From positions 1 to 64,000 of the forward strand of contig NZ_JABBEA010000004.1 of the NCBI RefSeq assembly GCF_012912005.1: a stretch of DNA of 64,000 nucleotides, read 5' to 3'. Source of the stretch: Paenibacillus sp. SZ31 (lineage in GTDB: Bacteria > Bacillota > Bacilli > Paenibacillales > Paenibacillaceae). The position numbers and the translations under genes are program-made. A model generated the notes under the pieces. That model worked only from the letters and a program-made list of their open reading frames with translations, was not told where the DNA came from and searched no databases. Shown here one piece after another: positions 43,380 through 53,138 of the stretch (the stretch's first letter is position 1; every line of letters starts with the position of its first letter).

Positions 43380-44015
43380 ATGAGACATGTTACATCCGAT
43401 CTGGAGAGGCTGTCGTTCCAATCCATAACTCACCAGCTCATCATCGTTGATCACGATTGGATTATCCACAGTTGTAACCGCGCCTGGCAACAGGAACTCG
43501 GTCAACTATTACCCAACCCGGATGCGAACAGTACTCATAGACATTACCTGCATCTGTTGGAAGCCTGGGCATTACAAGGCAAGAACGCCAATATGGCACT
43601 TGTCGCACAGAATTTGAAAGAACGCGGAACACCCTTTAGTCGAAATCATACATATGACATCTGCGTGTATACGGTATACAACGAAGAGAGGTGGTTTCGT
43701 GTGGAACTCACCCCTCTATCTCACACTAACTCAAACCTGAATACCGATCTCGCTTTGATTGCCCACATGGATATTACCGAACAGAAAAAGACAGAACGCC
43801 AATTGAAGAAGGCTCTGTCTGACGTGCGCACCTTGCGCGGATTACTGCCTATTTGCGCTGTCTGCAAACAAATCAAGGACGAAGAGGAACATTGGAACTC
43901 CGTGGAAAGTTATCTGGAGAAGCATACCCACGCCGAATTCACCCATGACATCTGCCCGGAATGCATCCGGCGGTTATATCCGAAATACTCGAATATCCTG
44001 GACAAGCGCTCCTGA
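43380..44015 (+). CDS. PAS-domain protein with a C-terminal cysteine motif
   Basis: A 211-residue cytoplasmic protein. A PAS domain covers about residues 10-140 (HQLIIVDHDWIIHSCNRAW and the closing LIAHMDITEQKKTERQLKKAL). The C-terminus has the pattern LLPICAVCKQIKDEEEHWNSVESYLEKHTHAEFTHDICPECIRRLYP, seen in many PAS sensor and response-regulator proteins; its four Cys and two His may bind metal or sense redox. It has no kinase or output domain, so it must act through a partner, perhaps the small HTH protein encoded upstream. AAAGGAGG precedes the ATG. Confidence 0.8.
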   Translation: MRHVTSDLERLSFQSITHQLIIVDHDWIIHSCNRAWQQELGQLLPNPDANSTHRHYLHLLEAWALQGKNANMALVAQNLKERGTPFSRNHTYDICVYTVYNEERWFRVELTPLSHTNSNLNTDLALIAHMDITEQKKTERQLKKALSDVRTLRGLLPICAVCKQIKDEEEHWNSVESYLEKHTHAEFTHDICPECIRRLYPKYSNILDKRS

Positions 44016-44046
44016 ATACTCAATCCACTTGACACGCTAACTACAA

Positions 44047-44742
44047 CTACACGGATAGATGATGTTCAAATTGCGACATATCCAGTTCTTGCGGTGTCCC
44101 GTGCAGGGTAATGGCACCTTTGTCCATGATATAGATATAATCTGCGGCACTGCGCACAAAATCAATACTCTGCTCCACCAGTAGAACCGACAGATTCCCT
44201 TTTGCCTTGAGCTGTAAAATAACCTGCCGAATGTCCTCCACGATGGAAGGCTGAATGCCTTCTGTCGGCTCATCCAGTAGCAATAACCCCGGACGCGAAG
44301 CCAGCGCCCGGGCGAACGCCAACTGCTGCTGCTGTCCACCACTCAGATCTCCACCCTGCCGTCCATACATCGTAGCAAGCACAGGAAACATCGCCAGTAC
44401 ATCCTCCGGGAACGTTTTTACTCCCGGTGCACTTGTCTCCAGACCGAGCAACAAATTTTCTTTCACCGTAAGCTGCGGGAAAATCTCCCGCCCCTGCGGT
44501 ACATAACCGATGCCTGCCCTTGCCCGCTTGGCTGTGTCCAACGTGGACAACTCCTGATTTTGCCACTGAATACTGCCCTTGCGTATTTTGAGCAGCCCCA
44601 TCAATGTTTTCATCAACGTTGTTTTACCCACACCGTTACGGCCCATCAGACACACCACCTGTCCAGGCTGTACGTCCAGGCTCACACCTCGAAGCACATT
44701 ACTTTCCCCATAGCCGGATTCAATTCGTTGCAGCGACAGCAT
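44047..44742 (-). CDS. urtE: Urea ABC transporter ATP-binding subunit UrtE
   Basis: A 231-residue ABC ATPase: MGRNGVGKTTLMKTLMGLL (Walker A), signature LSGGQQQQLAFARAL, Walker B LLLLDEPTEGIQPSIV. The LivF-like end LHGTPQELD is typical of UrtE. It works with UrtD to power urea import through UrtBC. The ATG at 44742 has AAAGGAGGG upstream at good distance; the ATG at 44748 is too close. It overlaps urtD by 23 bases. Confidence 0.93.
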   Translation of the reverse strand: MLSLQRIESGYGESNVLRGVSLDVQPGQVVCLMGRNGVGKTTLMKTLMGLLKIRKGSIQWQNQELSTLDTAKRARAGIGYVPQGREIFPQLTVKENLLLGLETSAPGVKTFPEDVLAMFPVLATMYGRQGGDLSGGQQQQLAFARALASRPGLLLLDEPTEGIQPSIVEDIRQVILQLKAKGNLSVLLVEQSIDFVRSAADYIYIMDKGAITLHGTPQELDMSQFEHHLSV

Positions 44743-45529
44743 GGTCATCCCTCCTTTTGCCCAGATACACTTCTGCCACTTTCGGATCCGCCTGTACTTC
44801 CGCCATCGTACCTTCCTTCAACAGTTTACCTTCATGCATCACGGTCACCTTGGCTGCGAACTCTCGCACAAACTCCATATCATGCTCCACCACCACAACT
44901 GAGCGCTCACGCGCAATCTCTTGCAGAAGTCGTCCGGTCTTGTGTGTTTCTTCATCCGTCATGCCCGCCGCTGGTTCGTCCAGCAACAACACACGAGGCT
45001 CCTGCAAGAGCAACATGCCGATCTCCAGCCACTGCTTCTCCCCGTGCGATAACGCTCCTGCACGGGCGTTAATGCGGTCTTGCAGACCAATTTGGAGGCT
45101 AATATGCTCCATGGCAACACTCATCTTCCCATATCGTCGAATACCGATGGTCTGCAGAGGGGAACGGCGAGTCTCCGCCGCCAGCGTCAGATTCTCTTGC
45201 ACCGTCAGACCTGCAAAGATCGATGGCGCCTGGAATTTACGTCCCACCCCTTTGCGAACAATCTGGTGCTCCTTCAGTCTTGTTAATTCCGTACCATCCG
45301 CCATCTTTACCGAGCCGGACATGGGTTTGGTTTTGCCGCATATCACATCCAGCATCGTCGTTTTTCCCGCACCATTCGGTCCAATCAGAAAATGCAGGTC
45401 ATGTTCATGCAGCTTCAGATTCATGCCTTTGACGGCAACGAACCCACCAAAGGCCACCGTAATGTCCTCGGCTAACAGTACCGCTGATCCCTCAGTAGAC
45501 TTTAGGTTTTTCCCGAGTGACTTGGACAT
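44720..45529 (-). CDS. urtD: Urea ABC transporter ATP-binding subunit UrtD
   Basis: A 269-residue ABC ATPase with GPNGAGKTTMLDVICGKTKPMSG (Walker A), signature LSHGEKQWLEIGML, Walker B LLLDEPAAGMTDEETH. The LSHGEKQWLEIG signature is diagnostic for UrtD. It begins within the last codons of urtC (overlap about 38 bases) and overlaps urtE, so translation is coupled along the operon. The start ATG at 45529 has GAGGAG upstream. Confidence 0.93.
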   Translation of the reverse strand: MSKSLGKNLKSTEGSAVLLAEDITVAFGGFVAVKGMNLKLHEHDLHFLIGPNGAGKTTMLDVICGKTKPMSGSVKMADGTELTRLKEHQIVRKGVGRKFQAPSIFAGLTVQENLTLAAETRRSPLQTIGIRRYGKMSVAMEHISLQIGLQDRINARAGALSHGEKQWLEIGMLLLQEPRVLLLDEPAAGMTDEETHKTGRLLQEIARERSVVVVEHDMEFVREFAAKVTVMHEGKLLKEGTMAEVQADPKVAEVYLGKRRDDHAVAATN

Positions 45530-46583
45530 GTGCACTCTCTCCTCTCCGCTTCAGCAAACGAACGATATGACGATACACACCTACAATTCCGTTTGGCATG
45601 AATAAGACTACTGTTACAAAGAGCCCACCAATGACGAACAGCCACCCTTCGGGGTAAGCCTCGCTTATGCCTGTTTTGGCTGCATTCAGCACAACCGCTC
45701 CGATGACCGCTCCAATAAGCGTACCGCGACCACCCAATGCAACCCACAGGACCATCTCAATGGAGGGTACAATCCCCATCATCGATGGCGAGATAATACC
45801 GACCTGAAGAACAAACAACATGCCCGCAACACCTGCAAGCGCACCGGAAAAAGCAAAAGCCAGCGTTTTATATCCTGCCGGATCATATCCGAGGAATCGC
45901 ACCCGATTCTCACCATCGCGCGCAGCTTCCAGCACCTGACCGAACCGGCTGTTCACCATTCGACGGCACAGCACATAAGCGATCACCAGAACAGCAAGCG
46001 TTATATAGTAGAGAGCAATCGTTGTTCCTGCGGAATGAAGTGTAAATCCAAAGATCGAATTATACCCAGTAATACCATTCGTCCCACCCGTCCACTCCTG
46101 TTTGCCAACAAACAATGTCACCGTAATCAGAACCAAGGCTTGAGTCAGAATAGTAAAATACACACCTGTAATCCGGTTACGGAACGTAAACCAGCCCAAG
46201 GCAAAGGCGAGCAATGCCGGAAGGGCTATCCCCAATAGCAGAGCCACCGGGAAAGAGCGAAACGGTTCCCAGAACCATGGCAGACCACTGAAACCACTCC
46301 ATCCCATGAAGTCCGGGAGCGTTGCTCCACTAGCCTGAAGTTTCAGATACATCGCCATCGCGTACCCACCCAGACCGAAGAACACACCATGGCCAAGACT
46401 CAGCACACCCCCATAACCCCAGATCAGATCGAGACCAATGGCCAGGATCGCCAGTGCCAAAAACTTGGCTAACAGACTCAGACGAAACTCCGTGGAGATT
46501 AGTGGAGCAAGACACATCATGATCAGTACAACTGCCCAGATGATTCTCATTTTCAGACTGCCAGTCTTGAGTAATGCCGACAT
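45492..46583 (-). CDS. urtC: Urea ABC transporter permease subunit UrtC
   Basis: A 363-residue LivM-type permease with about ten helices. DLIWGYGGVLSLGHGVFFGLGGYAMAMYL and SRFGQVLEAARDGENRVRFLGYDP are the family's signature segments. It forms the channel with UrtB. Preceded by a ribosome binding site GGGGG in the gap to urtB. Confidence 0.93.
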   Translation of the reverse strand: MSALLKTGSLKMRIIWAVVLIMMCLAPLISTEFRLSLLAKFLALAILAIGLDLIWGYGGVLSLGHGVFFGLGGYAMAMYLKLQASGATLPDFMGWSGFSGLPWFWEPFRSFPVALLLGIALPALLAFALGWFTFRNRITGVYFTILTQALVLITVTLFVGKQEWTGGTNGITGYNSIFGFTLHSAGTTIALYYITLAVLVIAYVLCRRMVNSRFGQVLEAARDGENRVRFLGYDPAGYKTLAFAFSGALAGVAGMLFVLQVGIISPSMMGIVPSIEMVLWVALGGRGTLIGAVIGAVVLNAAKTGISEAYPEGWLFVIGGLFVTVVLFMPNGIVGVYRHIVRLLKRRGESAHVQVTREKPKVY

Positions 46584-46604
46584 GAACTAACCCCCTTCTT
46601 CACG

Positions 46605-47510
46605 TTAATCGAGACTTCGTGTGCGCATCGCGACCAAGCCACGTGGTTTCCATTGCAGAAAAGCAACGATACATACGAACACGAGCACCTTGCCAATGGA
46701 AGCCGAGGTATAGGTTTCGAACAGCGTGTTGAACATACCGATCCCCAATGCACCGCACACGGTTCCAACCAATTTTCCCACACCACCCAAGACAACCACC
46801 ATGAACGCATCCACAATATAATACGTACCAAGCGAAGGACCAATCGGACCAATGAGCGTTAATGCACAACCAGCAATACCGGCGATTCCCGAACCAATAG
46901 CAAAGGTCATACCATCTACCCGTCGGGTCGAAATCCCAAGACACCCCGCCATGCTCCGATTCTGCATTACAGCCCTCATTCGTCTTCCGGAAGATGTTCG
47001 ATAGATATAGAGATACATACACAGCAGCACGACCGCAACCAATGCGATAATGAAAATTCGTTTATACGGAAATACAATGCCATCCGAGATCGCCAATCCC
47101 CCATTAAGCCAAGCCGGACTGGATACGCCCACATTTGGTGCTCCGAATATCGTACGGGCCAGTTGTTGCAGCATCATGCCTACACCCCATGTAGCAAGCA
47201 AACTATCCAGCGGCCTGCCATACAGATGCCTGATCAACACCACTTCAAGCAACCAGCCAATCAGAGCAGCTACAACGAACGCAATCGGCAGAGCCACAAC
47301 AAAGTAAGCACCGAACCACGCCGCGGGAGCATAGGACATAAACAGATTTTGTGTTACATACGTTGCATACGCACCGATCATGATCAGTTCACCGTGAGCC
47401 ATGTTGATCACATTCATCAGCCCAAATGTTACTGCAAGCCCCAATGCAATCAACAACAGAATTGAACTGATACTCAGACCGTTGAACATCTGCAGGATAA
47501 ACATATCCAT
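46605..47510 (-). CDS. urtB: Urea ABC transporter permease subunit UrtB
   Basis: A 301-residue LivH-type permease with eight helices: [59 protein letters not shown] (the [10 protein letters not shown] segment is typical of UrtB), [21 protein letters not shown]. The start at 47510 (MDMFILQM) has GGAGGAGGGG six bases upstream. The gap of about 180 bases to urtA contains no gene; it may let urtA be made in excess. Confidence 0.93.
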   Translation of the reverse strand: MDMFILQMFNGLSISSILLLIALGLAVTFGLMNVINMAHGELIMIGAYATYVTQNLFMSYAPAAWFGAYFVVALPIAFVVAALIGWLLEVVLIRHLYGRPLDSLLATWGVGMMLQQLARTIFGAPNVGVSSPAWLNGGLAISDGIVFPYKRIFIIALVAVVLLCMYLYIYRTSSGRRMRAVMQNRSMAGCLGISTRRVDGMTFAIGSGIAGIAGCALTLIGPIGPSLGTYYIVDAFMVVVLGGVGKLVGTVCGALGIGMFNTLFETYTSASIGKVLVFVCIVAFLQWKPRGLVAMRTRSLD

Positions 47511-47691
47511 CGCTATCCCCTCCTCCATACCGTGACTCTCGATATTTCACATGACTTCAATTTGCGGCAGAATATATTAAACGTCACAGTAACGCTTTAC
47601 CGCAATGTGGTGAGAGGATGTGTTGTCACACCCTCGTCTATGAATTGGCTGCTTTGAAGCTAGTTGCCTGTTTTATTGCGAGGTTTCTATG

Positions 47692-48942
47692 TTATTTAGC
47701 GCTGAGGGAAGCTCCCCATTCATACGTTTTCAGATAAGGGTCCGGCTTGACAGGTTCACCAGAATTCCACAATTCCTTGAACTGCCCGTCTTCCTGCACC
47801 TCACCGATCCGCACCGTTTTGTAGATATGTTGATTCTCTCCATCCACAGTTACCTTACCTTCGGGAGCATCAAACTCCAGACCCTTGGCAGCCGCTTTCA
47901 CCTTCTCCACGTCGGTTGATCCTGCTTTTTCCACCGCCGCCTTCCAGAGATAAACTGCTACATATCCCGCTTCAATTGGATCTGCTGTCACTCGATCAGC
48001 GCCATATTTTTCTTTATACTTGGCAACAAATGTTGCATTCTCAGGCGTATCCGTTGTCTGATAATAATTCCATGAAGCCAGATGCCCCTTCAATACGTCT
48101 GCACCAATGCCACGGATTTCTTCCTCCGCTACACTGACCGACAAGGTTGTCATCTGATCCGAGGAGATTCCAGCATCCTTCAATTGTTTGAAGAAAGCTA
48201 CATTACTGTCTCCGTTCAGCGTATTGTATACAATATCCGGCTTTGCAGCCTTGATTTTGCTAATGATGGTACTATAATCGGTATGTCCCAGCGGTGTATA
48301 TTCCTCACCCACCACTTCGCCGCCTTCTGCTGCGAGTTGCGCCTTAATGACCTGATTGGCCGTTTTCGGGAATACATAATCTGAACCGAGCAGATAAAAC
48401 GTCTTACCCCTGTTCTCCAGCAACCAGGTTACGGATGGAACGATCTGCTGATTCGTTGTTGCTCCTGTATAAAAAATATTTGGCGATGATTCCAATCCTT
48501 CATATTGCACTGGATAAAACAATAGACCTTTGTTCTGTTCAAACACTGGGAGCATAGCCTTCCGACTAGCAGAGGTCCATCCGCCAAATACCGCAGCGAC
48601 CTTATCTTGTTGTAGCAGCTTTCCAGCCTTCTCCGCAAAAGTAGGCCAATCTGAAGCGCCATCCTCAACTACAGGCTCGATCTGTTTACCCAGAACTCCG
48701 CCCGCGGCGTTGATCTCTTCAATGGCAAGCATCTCGGCATCTTTAACAGACACCTCACTGATCGCCATCGTTCCGCTGAGGGAATGTAGGATGCCAACTT
48801 TAATCGTATCACCGGATGCCGCCGGCTCTCCTGTACCACCTGAACCCGACGCTTCAGGCGGCGCAGCGCCCTCCACACATCCTGTCATCACAATGACCGC
48901 ACCGAGCAAAATACTCCATAACTTGACCGACCTCTTCTTCAA
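47692..48942 (-). CDS. urtA: Urea ABC transporter substrate-binding lipoprotein UrtA
   Basis: A 416-residue lipoprotein: [22 protein letters not shown] with the lipobox MTGC, a Gly/Ser/Ala-rich linker, then the periplasmic-binding-fold domain with [40 protein letters not shown] and [21 protein letters not shown], all characteristic of UrtA (the FYPVQYEG segment is diagnostic). It captures urea outside the membrane. First gene of the operon, divergent from ureA. A nitrogen box lies about 100 bases upstream. Confidence 0.95.
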   Translation of the reverse strand: MKKRSVKLWSILLGAVIVMTGCVEGAAPPEASGSGGTGEPAASGDTIKVGILHSLSGTMAISEVSVKDAEMLAIEEINAAGGVLGKQIEPVVEDGASDWPTFAEKAGKLLQQDKVAAVFGGWTSASRKAMLPVFEQNKGLLFYPVQYEGLESSPNIFYTGATTNQQIVPSVTWLLENRGKTFYLLGSDYVFPKTANQVIKAQLAAEGGEVVGEEYTPLGHTDYSTIISKIKAAKPDIVYNTLNGDSNVAFFKQLKDAGISSDQMTTLSVSVAEEEIRGIGADVLKGHLASWNYYQTTDTPENATFVAKYKEKYGADRVTADPIEAGYVAVYLWKAAVEKAGSTDVEKVKAAAKGLEFDAPEGKVTVDGENQHIYKTVRIGEVQEDGQFKELWNSGEPVKPDPYLKTYEWGASLSAK

Positions 48943-49039
48943 TAGCCTACACTCCCTTTTTTTAGTCTATTGACGAACATTAAGGTCATTTATGTCCGAA
49001 ATGTTCGTTGATCCAAATTATGGAGCGTCACACTCTTCA

Positions 49040-49056
49040 TGTCAATATAGCTTACA
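49040..49056. promoter_or_regulatory. GlnR/TnrA-type nitrogen box between urtA and ureA
   Basis: TGTCA-ATATAGC-TTACA fits TGTNA-N7-TNACA exactly. The site is nearly palindromic and lies in the 261-base divergent region, about 98 bases from the urtA start and about 148 bases from the ureA start, so one bound regulator could control both. TnrA activates under nitrogen limitation and GlnR represses in excess in Bacillus; which acts here is unknown. Confidence 0.8.
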
Positions 49057-49203
49057 TAATTTTATTTCATGCCTACTCGTTTCATGCATACTGCTAATAA
49101 GCCCGGAAGCTTATTGACAAAGGATTCACCCTGTGTGAGTATATTTAACATATAATATGATCCATGAACATATCAGACATTTTAAGCGAAAGGTCGGATT
49201 GCC

Positions 49204-49506
49204 TTGCACTGGACTGAGCAGGAAAAGGAAAAACTCCTGATTACCGTGGCCGCTAACCTCTCCCGTGAACGAAGAGCACGCGGACTTAAGTTGAATGTTC
49301 CCGAAGCCATCGCCTTGTTGACCTCCGAATTGATGGAACGAGCACGGGATGGAATGAGTGTTGCCGAATTAATGAGATACGGAGGTACCATCCTGACACG
49401 TGAAGACTGCATGGATGGCGTTCCCGATATGATTCCTGAAGTACAGGTAGAAGCCACATTTCCTGACGGTACGAAACTGGTTACCGTACATGAACCTATA
49501 CGCTGA
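49204..49506 (+). CDS. ureA: Urease gamma subunit
   Basis: A 100-residue protein: [60 protein letters not shown] and the closing [11 protein letters not shown] are all hallmarks of UreA. It supports the catalytic alpha subunit. TTG start with GAAAGG(TCGGATTG) upstream. A TTGACA lies at 49114 with a TATATT at a long 20-base spacing; the promoter boxes are otherwise unclear. Confidence 0.96.
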   Translation: MHWTEQEKEKLLITVAANLSRERRARGLKLNVPEAIALLTSELMERARDGMSVAELMRYGGTILTREDCMDGVPDMIPEVQVEATFPDGTKLVTVHEPIR

Positions 49507-49523
49507 GAAAGGCAGGAGAAACC

Positions 49524-49913
49524 ATGATTCCTGGTGAATACCGTTTGAAGCCAGATGACGACATCATCTGTCATCCGGATCGTTCAACCCTACGCCTCAT
49601 TGTCCTTAACCGCGGCGACCGCCCCGTCCAGGTCGGCTCTCACGTTCACTTCTATGAAGTTAATGCGGCACTGGACTTTGATCGCACGTCAGCTTTCGGA
49701 CATCGCCTGCACATTCCGGCAGGCACAGCAGTCCGCTTCGAACCGGGTGAAGAGAAGCCGGTTGAACTCACGACCTTTGGCGGCAAACGCCAGATTCACG
49801 GGTTCAACGGATTAACCGAAGGTTCTGCGGATCAAGCCCCCGATCCAGTGAAACTGGAGGCATTCCTGAAGACGTTCTCCCCTCCCATACAAGATGGAGG
49901 TGATCCTTCATGA
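49524..49913 (+). CDS. ureB: Urease beta subunit
   Basis: A 129-residue Ure[67 protein letters not shown] and GFNGLTEG match the beta subunit, with SHVHFYEVN as the core signature. The C-terminal extension of about 20 residues ([16 protein letters not shown]) is longer than in most. The stop overlaps the ureC start by four bases. Confidence 0.96.
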   Translation: MIPGEYRLKPDDDIICHPDRSTLRLIVLNRGDRPVQVGSHVHFYEVNAALDFDRTSAFGHRLHIPAGTAVRFEPGEEKPVELTTFGGKRQIHGFNGLTEGSADQAPDPVKLEAFLKTFSPPIQDGGDPS

Positions 49914-51628
49914 AACGAATGAGCCGTGAACAATACGCATCGATGTTCGGACCCACAACCGGTGATGCTGTCAGACTTGCGGATACCGAACTATGGGCAG
50001 AGATTGAACATGATTATGCCGTCTACGGAGACGAGAGCAAATTCGGGGGTGGCAAGGTTATCCGCGACGGGATGGGCCAGTCTACCTCTGCCCTCCGTAG
50101 TGACGGTACCCCTGATACCGTTATCACCAACGCCATCATTATCGATCATTGGGGCATTGTAAAAGCGGATATCGGCATTCGGGATGGTCACATCTGTGCC
50201 ATTGGCAAATCCGGTAACCCGGACACGATGGATGGTGTGCATCCCGCACTGGTCATCGGTGCTTCCACCGAAATCATCGCCGGTGAAGGCATGATTGTAA
50301 CTGCTGGTGGCATCGATACCCATATTCATTTCATCTGTCCACAGCAGATTCAGACTGCGTTATCCTCCGGGGTCACGACCATGATCGGCGGCGGAACAGG
50401 ACCGGCAACGGGAACCAAAGCCACCACTTGTACACCAGGAGCCTGGCACATCCACCGGATGTTAGAATCGGCAGAGGCTTTTCCCATGAACATCGGTTAC
50501 CTCGGCAAAGGCAACAGTTCCAGTACCGCACCTTTAATCGAACAGATTGAAGCGGGTGTAATCGGCCTGAAGTTGCATGAAGATTGGGGCACTACCCCGA
50601 GAGCGATCGATGCATGTCTGACTGCCGCTGGAGAACATGATGTTCAAGTCGCTATCCATACCGATACACTGAACGAAACCGGATTTCTCGAAAACACACT
50701 GGCTGCGATCAACGGCCGGACGATCCACACGTACCACACGGAAGGCGCTGGTGGCGGACACGCTCCGGATATTATCCGGGCCGCCGGGGAGTCCTACGTT
50801 ATCCCCTCATCAACTAATCCAACACGACCGTACACACGCAACACCGTAGAAGAGCACCTTGATATGTTGATGGTGTGTCATCACCTGGACCCTTCCATCC
50901 CGGAAGATGTAGCTTTTGCGGATTCGCGGATTCGTCCCGAAACAATCGCAGCCGAAGACATTTTGCATGATCTTGGCGTGTTCAGCATCATCAGTTCCGA
51001 TTCACAGGCCATGGGACGCGTGGGTGAAGTCATTATCCGTACTTGGCAGACAGCTGACAAAATGAAAAAACAGCGCGGCAAACTCGAACTCAATCCGGAT
51101 TCACCGTCCGATAACGATCGGATCAAGAGATATATCGCCAAATACACCATTAATCCAGCTATCGCACATGGAATCAGTCATCTCGTCGGTTCGGTGGAAG
51201 TCGGGAAGCTGGCAGATCTGGTGGTATGGAAACCGGCTTACTTCGGTGTTAAACCCGAGATCGTCATCAAAGGTGGCATGATTACATTCGCCCAGATGGG
51301 TGATCCCAATGCGTCCATTCCGACACCTCAGCCCGTATTCGGCAGACCCATGTTCGGAGCCTATGGTAGCGCCATTACCAGCGGATCGATCACCTTTGTC
51401 TCCCAAGCCGCAGCAGATGCAGGAATCAAAGAGACATTGGGCTTGAAAAAGCGGGTTGAACCCGTTAAAGGCTGTCGCTCAGTCAGCAAAAAAGACATGA
51501 TCCATAACGACGTCACCCCTGTCATTGAAGTCGATCCCGAAACCTATGAGGTACGCGCCGACGGCGAACTGCTCACATGCGAACCCGCAGACGAGTTGCC
51601 TATGGCACAGCGGTACTTTATGTTTTGA
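49910..51628 (+). CDS. ureC: Urease alpha (catalytic) subunit
   Basis: A 572-residue nickel hydrolase splitting urea to ammonia and carbamate. The active site is complete: His138 and His140 in GIDTHIHF, carbamylated Lys221 in GLKLHEDWG, His250 in AIHTDTLNE, His276 in [15 protein letters not shown], the flap MVCHHLD with Cys323 and His324, and Asp364 in [12 protein letters not shown]. The residues are shifted +4 from the K. aerogenes numbering. Length and order are normal. It acts as UreABC in the cytoplasm. Confidence 0.98.
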   Translation: MKRMSREQYASMFGPTTGDAVRLADTELWAEIEHDYAVYGDESKFGGGKVIRDGMGQSTSALRSDGTPDTVITNAIIIDHWGIVKADIGIRDGHICAIGKSGNPDTMDGVHPALVIGASTEIIAGEGMIVTAGGIDTHIHFICPQQIQTALSSGVTTMIGGGTGPATGTKATTCTPGAWHIHRMLESAEAFPMNIGYLGKGNSSSTAPLIEQIEAGVIGLKLHEDWGTTPRAIDACLTAAGEHDVQVAIHTDTLNETGFLENTLAAINGRTIHTYHTEGAGGGHAPDIIRAAGESYVIPSSTNPTRPYTRNTVEEHLDMLMVCHHLDPSIPEDVAFADSRIRPETIAAEDILHDLGVFSIISSDSQAMGRVGEVIIRTWQTADKMKKQRGKLELNPDSPSDNDRIKRYIAKYTINPAIAHGISHLVGSVEVGKLADLVVWKPAYFGVKPEIVIKGGMITFAQMGDPNASIPTPQPVFGRPMFGAYGSAITSGSITFVSQAAADAGIKETLGLKKRVEPVKGCRSVSKKDMIHNDVTPVIEVDPETYEVRADGELLTCEPADELPMAQRYFMF

Positions 51629-51661
51629 TAGGAATACGGATTAGCCGATAAGGGGGCACTC

Positions 51662-52357
51662 ATGATGAACAGTGGAACGAAGTTACTCCGTTACGTTCAG
51701 CTGCTGGATTCGGCCCTGCCCATCGGTGGTTTCTCCCATTCCTTCGGTCTGGAAGCTTACACGCATGATGGCACCGTGCGGAATACCGCACAGCTTGAAC
51801 AGTTTATTCGCAGCCAGCTTCATTCCAGTCTCGTGCGACTAGATGGTCTTGCCATCAAAGGCGTCTATCAGGCGATAAAACAGCAAGATGCCGCTCTACT
51901 CGCTCTATACGACAAACGCGTGCATGCCCAGCGCTCCCCTCGGGAACTCAGGGAAAGCGGCCACAAGATGGGCAAGCGATTGCTCAAGCTCGCCCGTTCA
52001 CTCTATCCATGGATGGACTTTTCCCTGATCGATGAGGCCATACGGGAATACGGCGCGTATGGTGGCATCACGACCATTCATGGTTATATCAACTATCAAT
52101 TGGAGATTGGATTGGATGAAGCCGTTACCGGGCACCTGTATACCTCAGTGAACGCTTATGTGAACAGCGCACTTCGCCTGCTGCCCATCGGACAAACGGA
52201 AGCGCAGATGTTGATTCAGAAATTGCTTGGTGATATTGAAGCAGAATGGGCTCTCATTCGGGATAATGACCCGGAAGACATGCACAGCTTCGGAATCGCC
52301 CAGGAAATCTACGCCATGCGGCACGAGACCTTACCCGCGCGGCTGTTTATGTCTTAA
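51662..52357 (+). CDS. ureF: Urease accessory protein UreF
   Basis: A 231-residue helical protein with TKLLRYVQLLDSALPIGGFSHSFGLEAY, SQLHSSLVRLDGLAIKGVYQ, and the conserved end IAQEIYAMRHETLPARLFMS, where UreF contacts UreD and UreG. UreF works with UreD and UreG to place nickel and CO2 in apo-urease. The ureE chaperone gene normally between ureC and ureF is missing. AAGGGGG precedes the ATGATG start; either ATG may be used. Confidence 0.95.
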   Translation: MMNSGTKLLRYVQLLDSALPIGGFSHSFGLEAYTHDGTVRNTAQLEQFIRSQLHSSLVRLDGLAIKGVYQAIKQQDAALLALYDKRVHAQRSPRELRESGHKMGKRLLKLARSLYPWMDFSLIDEAIREYGAYGGITTIHGYINYQLEIGLDEAVTGHLYTSVNAYVNSALRLLPIGQTEAQMLIQKLLGDIEAEWALIRDNDPEDMHSFGIAQEIYAMRHETLPARLFMS

Positions 52358-52390
52358 CTACAACTTTTATCTAACCTAGGAGGAATTGTT

Positions 52391-53110
52391 ATGTGTGGAG
52401 GAGCTAATCATACGCATCATCCGGAGTGGAAACGCAACGCATTTGATCGGAGTCGTCCGATGCGAATTGGCATTGGTGGACCGGTAGGTTCAGGTAAAAC
52501 AGCCCTTGTGGAGAAGCTGTCCAAGGCACTGCGTACACGTTACAGCCTTGCTGTCATCACCAATGACATTTATACCAAGGAAGATGCCGAGATTTTGCTG
52601 CGTCAGAATGCCTTGGCACCAGAGCGTATTATCGGCGTAGAGACAGGCGGATGTCCACACACCGCTATTCGTGAGGATGCCTCCATGAATTTCGAAGCAG
52701 TTGACGAGTTGATTGAACGTTTCCCTGATCTGCAATTGATCTTCATCGAGAGCGGCGGCGATAATCTCTCTGCTGCATTCAGTCCGGAACTGGCTGATGT
52801 GTTCATCTATATTATCGACGTTGCCCAAGGGGAGAAACTTCCTCGCAAAGGCGGTCCCGGCATCACGCGTTCAGATCTGCTGTTAATCAACAAGACCGAC
52901 CTCGCACCTTACGTTGGAGCGAGCCTGGAAGTTATGAAAAATGATACCGAGCGGGTTCGCGAAGGCCGCCCATATGTCATGTCTAATCTAATGAGCGGTG
53001 AAGGTGTATCCGAGATTGTCCACTGGCTTGAACATCAATATATGGATGACGATGCTTCCGCTGCACATCTGCATTCACACGGCCATGAGCATGGCACTCA
53101 CTCGCATTAA
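52391..53110 (+). CDS. ureG: Urease accessory GTPase UreG with His-rich ends
   Basis: A 239-residue GTPase. P-loop [15 protein letters not shown] (about residues 31-45), [15 protein letters not shown], the nickel-binding CPH motif in [17 protein letters not shown] and [14 protein letters not shown]. It energises nickel delivery to urease. Length exceeds the usual about 205. The extra parts are the N-terminal [13 protein letters not shown] and the C-terminal [14 protein letters not shown], both suited to bind nickel. AGGAGG precedes the ATG. Confidence 0.96.
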   Translation: MCGGANHTHHPEWKRNAFDRSRPMRIGIGGPVGSGKTALVEKLSKALRTRYSLAVITNDIYTKEDAEILLRQNALAPERIIGVETGGCPHTAIREDASMNFEAVDELIERFPDLQLIFIESGGDNLSAAFSPELADVFIYIIDVAQGEKLPRKGGPGITRSDLLLINKTDLAPYVGASLEVMKNDTERVREGRPYVMSNLMSGEGVSEIVHWLEHQYMDDDASAAHLHSHGHEHGTHSH

Positions 53111-53138
53111 TTCATCTTCTGTCCCCACGGGAACAGAG

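Noticed and set aside
44604..45605. 333-residue plus-strand frame opposite urtD and urtE
   Set aside because: Antisense shadow rich in Ser, Pro and Arg; the minus-strand genes show full ABC ATPase motifs.
49114..49145. TTGACA with TATATT as a ureA promoter
   Set aside because: The spacing is 20 bases, too long for a standard promoter; left as undecided.
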